Below, one piece after another: positions 21,715 to 34,224 of a stretch of DNA of 64,000 nt. The notes beneath the pieces were generated by a model. That model ran no database searches. It was not told where the DNA came from and saw only the letters and a list, made by a program, of their open reading frames with translations. This stretch comes from Drechmeria coniospora. Lineage: Eukaryota > Ascomycota > Sordariomycetes > Hypocreales > Ophiocordycipitaceae. Made by a program: the position numbers and the translations under genes. The stretch spans positions 2,387,390 to 2,451,389 of the forward strand of contig NC_054391.1 of assembly GCF_001625195.1 (NCBI RefSeq), given 5' to 3'. Every line of letters begins with the position of its first letter. The first letter of the stretch is position 1.

Positions 21715-24700
21715 TCAACCAACCCAATGTGCACTGTCCCAGACTCTCGGCGGCCCATGGATGGCATCTAGCAAATTCAAGAACGAACTTGAACACAGTT
21801 GCGCTTCTGAAACATCCTGCAGAAGATCCTCAGATGCGTTCGCCCGTTCTGCTGTACGAATAATTTTCCAAGCACGACGAAATTCGTCACGTATGGACAC
21901 GATGCCGTTGTGTGTGACAGTCCGAGCGACATTGTGATCCAGCTCAAATGGATCCTCAATGGCAAACAAATATCGATGCCGGATCTCTTTGACCTCTCCG
22001 GCATCAGCAGTTGATGGCTTCGCATACCCCTGCCATTTTGTCGCTGTTTCGTCTGCCTCCATAGGTCTAGATTGTCCTGGTTTTACATGCCCATCCTTAA
22101 GATTGGGTGGCAAATCGGCTGCGTGTTGTTGCACTTGAAAAACAGTCTTGGCGCCTGTCCAACCTTTCTCTTGCTTTGAGAGCAACCCGCCTCGCGAACG
22201 TAAACTCAGGACGTCTCTACCCCAGTCAAACCCTCCGCCATTACCAGAACTCAGCATGCCGTTCTGAGCAAAGTATTCAAAAAATTCCCGCAACAGATGT
22301 CCAAGGCTGTGGGGGTTGCGGTTGAGTTGGTCACTATTGGCAAGATTCAGGATCTCATTCTCGTCTCGCCAGAACTGAACATTGTAGCCTTGGCATTGAA
22401 TTGTGCTCTCATCGTCCGTGGCCGGTGCACCCGGGGGCCTTTGTGCTGCAAGCTGTTGCAAATTGGGGCACACGAACGGTTGGGCGATGTTGACAAGATA
22501 GTGCAGCACCATCAAGACGTATCCGTAGCTGCTTAAGGTTCCGCGATATCCCGAGTTAATCCCCCGTACTTTAGCCCAGTGCTTCACGAAGAGCACCATT
22601 GGCCTTACTCTGGGGTCCGTATTGGCATAGCAGCGCAGAAGCGCCGTGTTGTGTAATGCAAGGTGGGCGGAAAAGTTTATGTCACATTGCACTCCAGCTC
22701 CAACCTTAGGAAACTCCAGCGGGTCTCGATACCCCCCTGACTGGCTAGGTGCGACCTTTTGGGGGTCCGGAAGTTTCCTGATCCTGTCAAGTAAAGCCAA
22801 CAACTCTGGGGTCAAAGGAATGATGTATGTGTGATCATGAGGCCCTATCTGGACCCTGCGAAGTGGTGATCGGAGCAGCCGTAGATATTCGTGGACATCC
22901 GCCGACTGTGCTGAATCGTACACTTCCTTTTCAACAGACCTTTCGAGGCACTTACATAATTGAACAATCTGGTGTCGCTGGCTGACCGCTTCCAAGTCGA
23001 GGTGGCTGTCAGTCTGAGATATATCCATCTCCATTTCCTGACGAATGTCGCGTCGATAAATACCAAATATATACCGCCTCGCGACTTCATCTCGGGCTTC
23101 AGCGGAAAGTTCATTCTGGCCATTCTGCAAGCTCCTCATGATACTCTTCGTTCTCTGATAGAACTGTGACGGCAGCTCGTGCTCGCCTTGTTCAAGCAAG
23201 GCAAGCTGAATCAACGGTATGTTCTTGACCTTTTCGAGACTAGATTGCAACTCCTTGGTGTATAAAATGGGGTCAATTCCAATCTCTCTACGGCACTGGA
23301 CATCTCTCCAAACGCGGAGAGCGTGCTCTGCTTGCGGACGAATGTCAAAAAATGCCTTTGCGGGCCACGCTTGCAAAATGAGAAAAGCATGCTCCCCTTC
23401 GGCCTGAGTGAAGACGGCAAGAAGCGAATGGTTGTTCGGAAAGTCCGAAAGTGGCGCGAAGGACAATGAGGGATATACTTCCAGCCGTTTTCGGAGCTCG
23501 GGGTCGTGAAGGCCCCGAATAAAAGCTTCACAGACGCGGTTCAAAATTGACCAGTCGAGGTCAGTAAACTCTCGAAAGTTGGACAGTGTAACGTCTCGTC
23601 CACCTGCCCGCCGTAAAATTCGTTTTGCCAACCCATAATACGCTGGGAGAGAATGGTTTGGGCCTTGCCTTAGCTGGAATCGGGTTGGTACTCCGCCAGT
23701 CCCGCAAGGGACCTCGAACTCTGTATGACATGGGAGTACACCTTCAGTCGCTACAGAATCAACGTGGCATTCGTCAACACCTCGGAAGGTGGTGGTGCCC
23801 TGCGCGTGATTATCCTCGCCGTGATGCTCGCGAACTTCGCTTTTGGCAAGACTCTCCCATTTCTGGCGCTCTTTGATCAGAGCATGGAGTAGCGGCTCAG
23901 GCGGGCTTTCACAGAGCTTAATAATAGGAACCCTGGTTCGGCTCAAGAGTCTTGCACCTAAACCCGCTTCAAGAAAGGCCTTTTCGAGGAGCCGGGGAAT
24001 AGGGGAATCAGTTGCATCCGGTGGGGGGTTGGACAACGGTGAAAAGAGCCCAAGATCCATATCGGATGCTTTGGTAGCGAACCCGGACGATAGACTGCCA
24101 AAGCATGTAAGTTTTACAGACAAAGGCAAAAAGTCGGCGCCAGCATATTCCGAACTCTCATGACGAGATATCACAGTACGGCAGATGGTCTCGATCCGCA
24201 AACGAAAAGCCTCTTTCTCAGCGATTTCCGACCTTTCGATTTCAGAAGTGGAGACGACTCGGTAGCCCAGTCTGTCTAGGAAACCTGCCTGAACAGCGAT
24301 GACCTCGGGCCGAGTGTGCTGACGTCGAGGACCTTGTGCCAGGCCAGTGCTGTAGGGACGATCATGTGTCATCAAACGTGGGTCCGGTTGCATTTGAGGT
24401 CCCTGTCTTCCAGAATGATGGAAACGTGGCATGGAGTTGTTCCAAGGTGGGTGTTGCTCATGCGTGAAGCTTGACTGCCCCGCCCAAGGAGGATGGTTAT
24501 AGCTTCTCGGCTGGCTTGATTCCTGGCGATTTGGCGCAGAGAAGACCGAGTCCTCGATGTTGCTAGATATGTCACGGCGTTGAGGTACTGGTTGAAGCCT
24601 GGGATCTATGGGGATTGAGAACTGAGAACTCATCTGCCGCCGCTGTGCTTGATTTGGGCGCTTCCTGTTGGCCTTAGGCAATATTGGAGGTTGCTGCGCA

Positions 24701-24924
24701 TTAAATCGAGCGGTCGGCTGGTGACTAGTTGATGATGCAACATGAGGAATCCTCGGCAGTTGCTTGTGCGGTTGTGGAATATGAGCGCTTTCGAGGACAG
24801 GGTTTTCGGGGGTGGCATGTTCCCATGGCGTGTTTGAAAGTCCCAGACCGTGAATATTGCGATCTAGGCCAATAGCCAGCTCGTCGACCATATCGTCCGC
24901 CAAAGGGACACTATTTGACGTCAT
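21715..24924 (-). CDS. Cid1-type nucleotidyltransferase (terminal uridylyl- or poly(A)-transferase)
   Basis: This family adds U or A residues to RNA 3' ends and so marks transcripts for decay or stabilises them. The uninterrupted 1069-codon frame starts with an ATG at 24924. Residues 1-205 are Pro/Gln/Arg-rich and disordered. The catalytic Pol-beta motif is at 275-292 (FGSLSSGFATKASDMDLG, with Asp288 and Asp290). The third acid is probably Asp748 (VQCDINFS). The central domain follows (VKHWAKVRGIN, SSYGYVLMVLHYL near 780-810), then the PAP-associated domain at 868-1020 with IEDPFELDHNVARTV. His997 matches the His that favours UTP in fission yeast Cid1. About 400 residues separate the second and third catalytic acids, far more than in Cid1. 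Fungal CutA-like uridylyltransferases are a possible relative. Confidence 0.85.
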   Translation of the reverse strand: MTSNSVPLADDMVDELAIGLDRNIHGLGLSNTPWEHATPENPVLESAHIPQPHKQLPRIPHVASSTSHQPTARFNAQQPPILPKANRKRPNQAQRRQMSSQFSIPIDPRLQPVPQRRDISSNIEDSVFSAPNRQESSQPRSYNHPPWAGQSSFTHEQHPPWNNSMPRFHHSGRQGPQMQPDPRLMTHDRPYSTGLAQGPRRQHTRPEVIAVQAGFLDRLGYRVVSTSEIERSEIAEKEAFRLRIETICRTVISRHESSEYAGADFLPLSVKLTCFGSLSSGFATKASDMDLGLFSPLSNPPPDATDSPIPRLLEKAFLEAGLGARLLSRTRVPIIKLCESPPEPLLHALIKERQKWESLAKSEVREHHGEDNHAQGTTTFRGVDECHVDSVATEGVLPCHTEFEVPCGTGGVPTRFQLRQGPNHSLPAYYGLAKRILRRAGGRDVTLSNFREFTDLDWSILNRVCEAFIRGLHDPELRKRLEVYPSLSFAPLSDFPNNHSLLAVFTQAEGEHAFLILQAWPAKAFFDIRPQAEHALRVWRDVQCRREIGIDPILYTKELQSSLEKVKNIPLIQLALLEQGEHELPSQFYQRTKSIMRSLQNGQNELSAEARDEVARRYIFGIYRRDIRQEMEMDISQTDSHLDLEAVSQRHQIVQLCKCLERSVEKEVYDSAQSADVHEYLRLLRSPLRRVQIGPHDHTYIIPLTPELLALLDRIRKLPDPQKVAPSQSGGYRDPLEFPKVGAGVQCDINFSAHLALHNTALLRCYANTDPRVRPMVLFVKHWAKVRGINSGYRGTLSSYGYVLMVLHYLVNIAQPFVCPNLQQLAAQRPPGAPATDDESTIQCQGYNVQFWRDENEILNLANSDQLNRNPHSLGHLLREFFEYFAQNGMLSSGNGGGFDWGRDVLSLRSRGGLLSKQEKGWTGAKTVFQVQQHAADLPPNLKDGHVKPGQSRPMEADETATKWQGYAKPSTADAGEVKEIRHRYLFAIEDPFELDHNVARTVTHNGIVSIRDEFRRAWKIIRTAERANASEDLLQDVSEAQLCSSSFLNLLDAIHGPPRVWDSAHWVG

Positions 24925-25560
24925 AGCTGACGACGCTTGATATTCCAGAGTGGAACGAGCCTCTATCGTCCTGGGACGGGCTGGGTCCGGCTTCGATTCA
25001 GGTGGATGCTTGGATATCTGGTGGGAAATCGCATGAGCAGGTAGTACGGAAGAATCTTGGGGTTAGGGAACAGCTGCCTTGTAGGTTAGTCAGGGGCCCT
25101 GATCTACTAGCTCGCGGAAATGCATTGTAGACCTCGTTGCTCCGAGACCATCGTTATTACCAATCTGGAGTCGTCCAGTGCATGATGGCCAAGGGCGATC
25201 AGAGAGCGAGAGCTGAGAAGGAGATGAGTGGAAAACTGACCTGCCAGGGAGAATACTAAGCATATCTCGCGCGTAGTTGCAGCCGTACAGACTTCAAATT
25301 CTGTCCGGCATGCAGCTAAGACACAGGTTGTTCACCGGGCTGTTGAACGGCAGAATGTCAAAATCTCCCAAACCTACGGACAACCTCACCACAACTGTGA
25401 GTAAGTACAGTACGGAGCACTCTGCAGATAACCCATGATGTACTCCGTACAGCACTTAAGTACATTCATCGCCGGACTAAAAATTTGAGGTTCGATTATC
25501 TAGCCAACCCGTCTCAGTATCAAGCCAGCAATTTAACCCAGTCAGGTAATAATAGTAGCA
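24925..25560. other. Upstream region of the Cid1-like gene
   Basis: Normal composition, presumably promoter and 5' leader. An inverted repeat GTACGGAG (25410-25417) and CTCCGTAC (25443-25450) is separated by 25 bases. No gene is seen. Confidence 0.5.
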
Positions 25561-26019
25561 ATATAGTATACTTACCTGTAGCCTCCCGGTTTTTTAACAG
25601 TTACGGGACATAAAATGCTTAGTATATTTCATAGCTATTCGGTACTATTATACCTAAATTCATATAAGCAAATACTATTAAAGGCTAGTTTGTATTGTAA
25701 GTAGCTTGCAATATATTACGGTAATAGAACAGAAAAACAACTCTAATAGTCTGTACTTTAAAAACTATTATATTATAGACTTACTAGTCGGTTTTATAAA
25801 AATCTAACTATTAAAGATTAATAGTACTTTTGGTTTTATTATTAATTTAACTAAATATTATTTTACTAATTAAACAGTTTAATATTAAATTAAATAAAGT
25901 ACTAATATAACTTAGTTATATTAATATTATAGCCTTAGGCCTTACCTAAGTACAATAGTTAAGAAGAGTAGCAATAGCCCTTATAAGTATTATAATACGA
26001 ACTAGCAGGAAGGCAGTAT
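25561..26019. other. AT-rich decayed DNA at the edge of the retrotransposon nest
   Basis: The composition drops sharply to AT-rich with abundant TpA. There is no open frame and no recognisable element end before the LTR that begins near 26020. Confidence 0.5.
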
Positions 26020-26545
26020 TTTTAAAAATAAAAGGGGAAATACCTCTTAGAATAAAGGAGTAAAATAAGAAGGGTATATAGTAGAAGTACAGTTATACAG
26101 ACTATTCAAAATAGATATTAATTAAGACTATTAGTAATAGTAGAAAGTATATAATTAGGTAGGGAATATAGATTAAATAAAGTTAAATAGTAGTATTAAG
26201 ATACAATTTAGAAAAAAGACTATTATATTTCTTATACTTATATATATACTTATATAGTATATATAGTATTATATATTCCTAACTATCTAAGAGTATAGGA
26301 AAGGTAGGACTATTTTATACCTAAAAGGTAGTATCTTAATTAGTACAATATATATATATTGGAGTTCTATTTAATTCTATATAATATATCTCCGAACAAT
26401 CTACTTATATTTAATACAGCTCTAAATACTCTAGTTAAATTATACTACTAGTTAGATATAACTAATAGGGTTAATTAATATTAGGGTTCAGTTGCAATAG
26501 TATAGTAGGAGTACTACAGTAGTCGAGCGGGCTAGTAGTAGTACT

Positions 26546-27463
26546 TCTTAAAATAAAAGGGGAATTACCTCTTGGAATAAAGGGGTAAAATAGGAAGGGT
26601 GCGCAATGGAAGTTCAGTTGTACGGACTATCCAAAATGGATATCAATCGAGGCTGTTAGTAACAGCAGGAAGTATACTATTTAGCAACTGGGCAGGGAAT
26701 ACAGATTTGAATAAGTTAAATAGTAGTGCTAAGGGACGATTTAGAAAAGAAAGACTGTTATGTTTCTTGTACTTTGCTTACGCGTATGCGTATATATATG
26801 TGTATACCTAACTATCTAAGAGTGTAGGAAAGGGAGGACTATTTTATACCTAAGAGGTAGTACCTTAATTAGTACAATATATACGTATTGGAATTCTATC
26901 TAATTCTATACAATATATCTCCGAACAATCTACTTACATTTAATGCAGCTCTAAATACTCTAGTTAAGTTATACTGTAAGTTGGTTGCAACTAGTAGGGT
27001 TAATTAGTATTAGGGTTCGGTCGCAATAGTACAGCAGCAGTACTGCAGTAGTCGAGCGGGCCAGTAGTAGTACTACTAGTAAGTAACTGCTAGTTGCAGT
27101 TGGGTGGGTCCTCCTGCGCAACAGTAGTACTATTAGCGGGTAACTACTAGTAGTAGTTAGGAGCGCGTTAATTAACGGCCCGATTAATAATCTTACTTAG
27201 TCGACTAAGTACTACTTTGTACGTAACGTATAACAGTAGTAAATTGGCTGGGCAGTAGTACTACTATTAATTATATTAAGTCGGAGCGAGGAGAATTTGC
27301 ATAGTAAGTACAATTCGTTAACTCAATATACTACCTGTACGTACAGTATAGTAGTAGTATATAGGCAAGCAGTAGTACTGCTGCCCGGTATTGCAAATAG
27401 CAATATATAGGATAGTATCCTATTTAGGTAGTCTTACTAGTATAAATACTAGTAATTTTAATA
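26546..27463 (-). mobile_element. 3' LTR of the interrupted copia A (918 bp)
   Basis: It runs from TCTTAAAATAAAAG to CTAGTAATTTTAATA on the plus strand, followed by the complement of the polypurine tract (CCCCCTCTATTTAG). Compared with 3952-4886 it has many transitions of the RIP type. Confidence 0.92.
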
Positions 27464-27640
27464 CCCCCTCTATTTAGCTAGTAAGGGTACTACTAAATAG
27501 GAATCCTTTAAAGACCTAGTAGGCTAAGGTATTGTTGGAAGAGATTAGCAGTAAGGGCCTTAGTAAGACCATCGGCAGGCATTAACTTAGTATTGAGATA
27601 GCTGATTTTAGCTAAGCTACTTATTGCTTCTTGCCGAATG
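27464..27640 (-). pseudogene. Copia A RNase H C-terminus (first fragment)
   Basis: Minus-strand sequence matches the last part of the RNase H at about 3780-3951. It stops at the gypsy target GAATG (27636-27640) and resumes at 41913. Confidence 0.85.
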
Positions 27641-27811
27641 TATTATAGTATCGGGCTTAGCCCAATATAGGAGAACAAAGGGAACCAAAGGACCTACTAG
27701 GAGGAACGCATATAACTAGAAGCCCTAGTTATTAGGTAGTTTTCCCTCCTTTAAGTCTTTTAATAAATATTATTAAGAGTCCTAGAGCAGTTACCTAGTA
27801 ACTCCGTAATA
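27641..27811 (+). mobile_element. Gypsy A 5' LTR (171 bp)
   Basis: It starts TATTATAGTATCGGG and ends ACTCCGTAATA. The start is the mutated form of TGTTATGG seen in the solo copy at 42133-42303. Confidence 0.92.
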
Positions 27812-30800
27812 TTTAAAAGACTTTACTTATACCGGTTAGGAGGAAGGAAAAGCCTAACTATTATAAGTTAAAATAAATAAGGGGAAACCTAAAGAAATTA
27901 ACCTTTAGTAAGTTATAGAGGACTTTATAGCAAAAGTCTATATAGAGTTTGGCCGAATATACGCCTAAATAGAAATATACTCCGTTTAAATCTTAGCTCT
28001 ACAGAAGAATAAGCAGCAATAGGTACAATAGGACCTAGGGTACTCATTACCCTAGCTAATAAATACCTTAACAACCGACCCCTAGCAGGAACGGACTAGG
28101 GATAAGTTGGGCATACTACGGGCCTGTATTAAACGTAAACCGATTCCGGTTAGGGACCTATATAATAGCAATAAGGGTACCTTTACAGCCTAAAAGTTCT
28201 ATATAAACTGTAAGCTCTAGGTAGATAAGGACTTTATTAAGTCCGCCTAGGACTAATAGATCTTCGTTTAGCAAAACCTCTCGGCCAAAGTCTAACAATA
28301 AGTTACAATATACTTTAAGGAAGGCTCCCGTATTAGTTATAACCTATTCTAATTTCTAACGTACCTTAAATTAGCTTACAGTAACCCCTACTGCTAGTAA
28401 CTAGTAGTTATTAAACTAAAGGATATTAGGCAAGGGACGTTAGAGTCATTCCTAGCGTTCCTTATACGCTTTAAAGAAAAGCTTATACTAGTAGGAGGAA
28501 TACATTAGCCTAGTAAGGTAAAACTTATAAAGCTCTATTTTAGACTAACTAAAAGAATAAGGGACTATATCCTTTAGTAAGGGACTACAATAAATAACTA
28601 TAATAAGGCGGTTAATATATATAAACGAATTACATCCGAAATAGAATTACAACGTATAGAGGATAAAATTAAGAACTAGGGCAGGCCCGGCTAGGGGATA
28701 ACTAAAGTAACCCCCTAACCCAATAAGGATAGCAATACCCTAATATTAAGGGTTAATACGGTAGGCTTTAGGGCTACGGCTAGGCCTAAAGTAGCTATAA
28801 CTAAACCGATAACGAAAACAAACTAAAGCCAAAGCGGGCCCTAATAGTAAGTAAAATAGGTTATATAAAAAGAAAGAGATAGGTATAGGGCGGCTAGTAT
28901 ATATATCCGCTATAGGGAGAAAGGCTACTATATCTAATAATACCTATAACGAGCTGCAATTCTATATACCCTAAGGATAAGTATTTAGGCCGCTTAGGGA
29001 GAAAAATATATTTATAAGGAATTAAAGACTAAGGAAGAAAAGGGAAATAAAGCGCCTCTAAACTAAGTCTTATATAAAGGTATAAAGGGTTTATAGGTAA
29101 GCGGACTATAAGGAACTAAGGGAATTTAAAGACTAAGTTTAAAAAGATTATACTAAGGATAGATAGACTACCCTTTCTTATTACTATACTTATAAATTCT
29201 ATAAGATTCCTTAATATTTAAATTAATAGTAGCTATAACTACTATAGGGCTATTAGCAAAAGGATAGCCTAATACCTATAACTTAAGCTTATCCCTCTTC
29301 CAATAAAACAACTACTTTAAATAGCTATTATAACTTCTCGGCGGAATATAGGCAATACCCTTACCTACCCTACAATAACTAATATAGTCTATACAATAAT
29401 CGATATAAATAGCTAGAAGAGCTTAATACTCCTATACGTTATCCTAGGCCTAAGTCGAAACGCTATATTAGGTCTACTATAAATAAAATACTAACGGGTT
29501 ACCCTAAACGCAATAGATCGGACCCTTACAATTAGGGCGGTAGGTAACTAAATTGTATAAGCAAACAATATCCGCCCTCCCAATAGGTCCTAAGAGGTAT
29601 ACCTTACGTTAGTACAAACCTTTTTACAAAAACAATAGGGAGTACTAGTAGTAATAAGCTTATAAGAAATAGTAATAAAGCTATAAGAAATAGTACTATA
29701 AGTACCCAAAAGTATAAATATAATAGCAATAGCCCTACCTACTCTCCCGGTAGCCCTTTAGGACTATACTAATCTCTTTAATAAGGAATAGGCCTTAGGC
29801 CTACTACTATACTAAGGTTCCTAGGACTACTATATCCAACTATAACAAAACGATAAGGGAGAAATACTATAGCTACCCTAGGACCTACTATATAATTTAC
29901 TATAAGACTAACTACTTAAAGTCTATAAATAAATTATAAACCTACTAAATAAGGGATAGATATAAGTAAGTTCGTTAGTAGTAGCAGTACTAATACTACT
30001 TACTAAGAAAGAAAATAAAGAATAAAGGCTATATATAGACTACTAGGCCCTAAATAAAATTATATAATAGGATTACTACCTACTCCCGCTAGTTAAAGAA
30101 ACACTATACTTACTCTTAGGGGTACGCTAGTTTACTAAACTAAATATATAAGCAGTATTTTATAAGTTACGTATAGCGCTAGGAGATAAACCGCTTACAG
30201 TATTCCGTATACAATTTAGTCTATTCAAATAGTTAGTCTACCCCTTTAGTCTAGCTAAAGTACTAGCTTTATTCTAAAGATATATTAATAGGGTATTATA
30301 GGATAAATTAAGGGAGTAGGTTACAGCCTATTTAAACAATATCCTAATCTATACCTCCGGATCAAAGGCCAACTACCTTACTAAGGTTAGGGAAATCCTT
30401 AAGTAGCTTTAGGTAGCCGGTCTATACCTAAATCTTAATAAGTACGTATTTATAACAATAAAAGTTAAATACCTTAGGTTTATTATCCAAGTAGGCGTTA
30501 AGGTTAGGCCTAACCTAGCGAAAATTACTATAATTTAAAAATAGTAACTACCTACTAAGGTAAGGGGAATTAAGAGCTTCCTAGGTTTTACAAACTTTTA
30601 CTATAAATTTATTCCTAATTTCGTAAGCCTTATAGAACTACTTATAGCCCTTATAGGGAGGGGTATACTATTTTACTAGGGACCTAAAGAAAATATAGCC
30701 TTCTAATCCCTTAAGTAGGCCTTTTCGTTATACCTAATCCTAGTATAATAGGACCCAGACAGAAAGACTCTTATTAAGACTAATTACTTAGGTAAGGTAC

Positions 30801-32938
30801 TAAGTAGATACTTTTTATAAATTAACAGTAAGGGGGCCCTATAACTAATAGCCTACTACTTAACTAAACTTATACTAATAGAAAGGAATTATACAATCTA
30901 CAATAAGGAACTCCTAGTAGTTATTAACTACCTTAAGGTATAGTCGGTAGACCTATAAGGCATTACGGAACTATTTACTATTCTAATAAACTATAAGAAC
31001 CTTAAATACTTTACTAAACTATAAGAAATATCGGAACAATAGGTATAGTAAGCGGAAGTCCTTATAAATTTCAATTACTTACTATAGTATAGACTAAACT
31101 TATAAGTACAACGGCCGGATACGCTCTTGCGTTAGGAATAGGATAAGAAGAATATACTACGCTTAGGATAAATACTTTAGCCGGTATTAATCTCTATACT
31201 ATAGGAGGCGCCTAAAGGCTAACCTATACAAAAAGGTCCTAACGCCTAGGATACCTAGGATATAGTAATTACAAATATAGGAACAAATTAGGTAAATACA
31301 GGGACAAACCGGGCCCAGGCCGGCTATAAAGTACTAAGCGCCTAAGATATAATAGCTATAAATATAGGGGTAGACTAAACCTATCCAGAAACGGAAGGGG
31401 AATAAGGAGCTATTAATATATCCTAACTACTCCTAGTAGGATAGGAATAAATAGGAAAGGAAATACTATTTCCATAGGATATACCAGCCGGCTAACTACT
31501 CTTTCCAGAACCCTACCTATAGGAATTATAGGACTAAGTATTACAAAACGATACAATATACAAAGCCTAACAATAAGCAGTTACAATAGGTATACGGAAA
31601 TTCCTAGTAGAAGTAAAGATAAAAAAACAAACGGCCAATTATAATATTAGTACCTATAGCGCAATATACTATAGGGGACGCCTATAGTTACTAGCCTAGG
31701 AACTACTAACAATATAAATAATACAATAGGTATACGAATTACCTATATTAGGCTACCTAAGTTAAAACGGAATATTCTAAGTACTTTAGCAGGACTTCTA
31801 CTAGGATAGTATATTGCAGGACGTAGTACAGTATATTTAGAATTACTACTACTACTAGAGCTGTAAGAGCTATCTATAAAGATAAGAACTCCTATAATTA
31901 ATCCCCCTGCTAAACCGTTATTAAAAGTAAATATTAATTAACTTTATAACCGACCTACTAGTATAAAACAATAAGGACCCCTAATTCTTAATAGTTATTA
32001 CAGACTACCTCTTTAAGTTTATTTAACTAAAGGCAATAACTATAATAAGTATAAAGGCTTATATAAAACGGTTTAAGACCTATTAGTAGTAATTTAGGGG
32101 TTTTCCTACTTAAATTATAACGGATTAGGGATTAGACTAGCTTAATAAGTTCTAGATATCCCTATATACCCTTATTGGTATAGAATAACTCTTATTAACT
32201 TTATACTACCCCTAGACGGATAGGGGTACTAAAAGGGTAAATTAGGAAATTTAAGCTACCCTACGGATCCTAATCTTATTTAAACAATTCGACTAACCGG
32301 CCTACCTAACTGCCTACTAGCTTACCCTAAACAATAGGGAGTCTTTAGTTATAGGAGTTAGCCTAAATAAACTACTATTAGGCTATAAAATTAGTATAAT
32401 ACCTAGGGTAAAGGACAACTAGGTAAGTATAATAATACCAAAAGGGAGGGCGGTTACTTTCCTATAATACCTAAGGGAAGGAATAAAAATTATATAAGCA
32501 GCTATTACCTTTATACAATAACGCTTATATAAGTTAGTAGTAGCTATAGGTTACCTAGTAGAAAAGTTCTAGGTAGGTAATAAGGTCTAGCTTAGCCTTA
32601 AATATATTAAAACTAATAGGCCGTACAGGAAGCTAAACTAAGTAGCTTTTAAGTTTATAGTACTAATAGTACTAATACTACTTATAGTAATACTAAATAT
32701 TCCTTAGGGCTTATACCTAACCTTCTATATAGACCTTATCGAAAGGGTAGTAAATAACCCCTTACCTAATTAGGTAGTATAGGATTTAGAGCTAGGCCTA
32801 CTATTAATCCAAAACGAGAATAATACCTTATAAAAGGAATACTAAGTTAAATATATCCTTACAATAAAGGGGGCCTAAGGCCAAAAGGGATAACGTAATA
32901 CCCTTATAAAATAGCTAGGTTATAAATAACTAACCTAG
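27812..32938 (+). pseudogene. Gypsy A gag-pol, RIP-destroyed
   Basis: Gag covers roughly 28200-29060. Reverse transcriptase is at about 30060-30420, with sequence aligning to gypsy B 35310-35640. RNase H is near 30740-31040, and the integrase zinc module and core are near 31740-32350. The chromodomain begins near 32830 (VKYIL, RNTLIK, LGYK segments). Stops of type TAG and TAA occur in every domain, and the RT active-site acids read as Asn (LNNI). Gypsy B inserted inside the chromodomain, whose last codons resume at 39819. Confidence 0.85.
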
Positions 32939-33139
32939 TGTTATGATATTAGGCTTTGCCTAATAGAGCTATGTCCTAGGATAGAGCCACGCGCTACCGC
33001 ACGTGACTCGTATCCTATGATTAAGCAGGCATTGGAGTATAAGTACTCCAATGCCTTGTACCTTAAGTTAGTGTTCCGTAGGTTTCTTAACAACTATTTC
33101 CGACCACTAGATACTGGTAGTACTAGTGACTCCATAACA
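32939..33139 (+). mobile_element. Gypsy B 5' LTR (201 bp)
   Basis: It starts TGTTATGATATTAGG and ends GACTCCATAACA. The internal region begins TTTAAGAAACCTCCC; I could not match this to a tRNA 3' end. Confidence 0.95.
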
Positions 33140-33192
33140 TTTAAGAAACCTCCCTTCGTTACGGCAAGCAGTAGGCCGCAGACTATTGAATA

Positions 33193-34224
33193 ATGGATCA
33201 ACAGGACAACAACGCACTACCTAGCGAACAAAATGCTACCGCTAGCCAACCACCACCCGACTGGTTTACAGAAATCCAGCAGTTACGCTAGCAAATCGCT
33301 ACGGTAATGCAGTACCAAGCGTCCCGGGAGGTGCAGCCCGGTACTACGTCGGGATCGGTACGGACCCCCTTAACTGTCAATAGCCCAGCAATACTTCCCT
33401 AAGTCCGACGTAAACCAATACCAACAGGGGCACTATACGATGGAGATAAGACTACGTTTACAGCCTGGAAGATACTTATGGCCCACAAGCTAGTTACCGA
33501 CCGCGAGTTTATCGGTACCGACAAGGACCAGTGGATGTTCGTCTGGTAGTGCTTAGCGCCTAAGATTCAGTCCCGCGTTACAGCCTTCTTCGAAGCAGGG
33601 CCGTCGTACTAGTACAACCCGTTACAATTCTTGGCTTACCTCGAATCCGTTTTCGCCGACCCTTATCGGATGGAGATAGCGCAGACCGAGCTCGAACAAC
33701 TAGAGCAAGCAAGCAATAAGGTATTTACCTTATTCTACGTGCGCTTCGAACAAAAGCTAGCGTTGGCTGGGGGAATGAATTGGCCCGACGAAATTAAACT
33801 CGTTAAGCTGCGTCGCGCGCTTAATAAGACTATGCGGGATAGCAGTATTGGGCGCAATATCCTACGAGATAGTTACGAGGCGGCCGTTAATATTTACCGT
33901 AGTATTACGGTAGACATTGAATCGTACCGCTTAGAGGAGAAATACCGGAACCGCTACGGCCGCGCAATAGCCCCGACAAAACCTATAACGGACGAGGACG
34001 GTAACGTACGGATGACGGGCATTAACGCAGCAACTGTAGGGCGCCGTCGCCCAGCAACCCAAGGAACAAGGACCAGCCTAGGGCAGTCGTTAAGCCAGCG
34101 TGTAACTTGGGTCCCCCGCAGTACAATTAATGCGCGTAAGGAGGAAGGCGCTTGTTTACGCTATGGATCCAAGCAGTACTTTATTAAAGACTGCAAAATG
34201 CGGCCCGCGGCGCAACCGGTATAA
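33193..34224 (+). pseudogene. Gypsy B gag with RIP stops
   Basis: An ATG at 33193 (MDQQDNN) opens a 344-codon frame with four premature stops before residue 146, and a clean stretch from 33631 to the end. The central part has the helical retroviral-type capsid pattern (PLQFLAYLESVFADPYR and FTLFYVRFEQKLALAGG). The zinc knuckle near 34153-34194 has lost two ligands: the second Cys and the His both read Tyr, each explained by one C-to-T or G-to-A change in RIP context. It would encode the structural protein of the virus-like particle. Confidence 0.88.
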
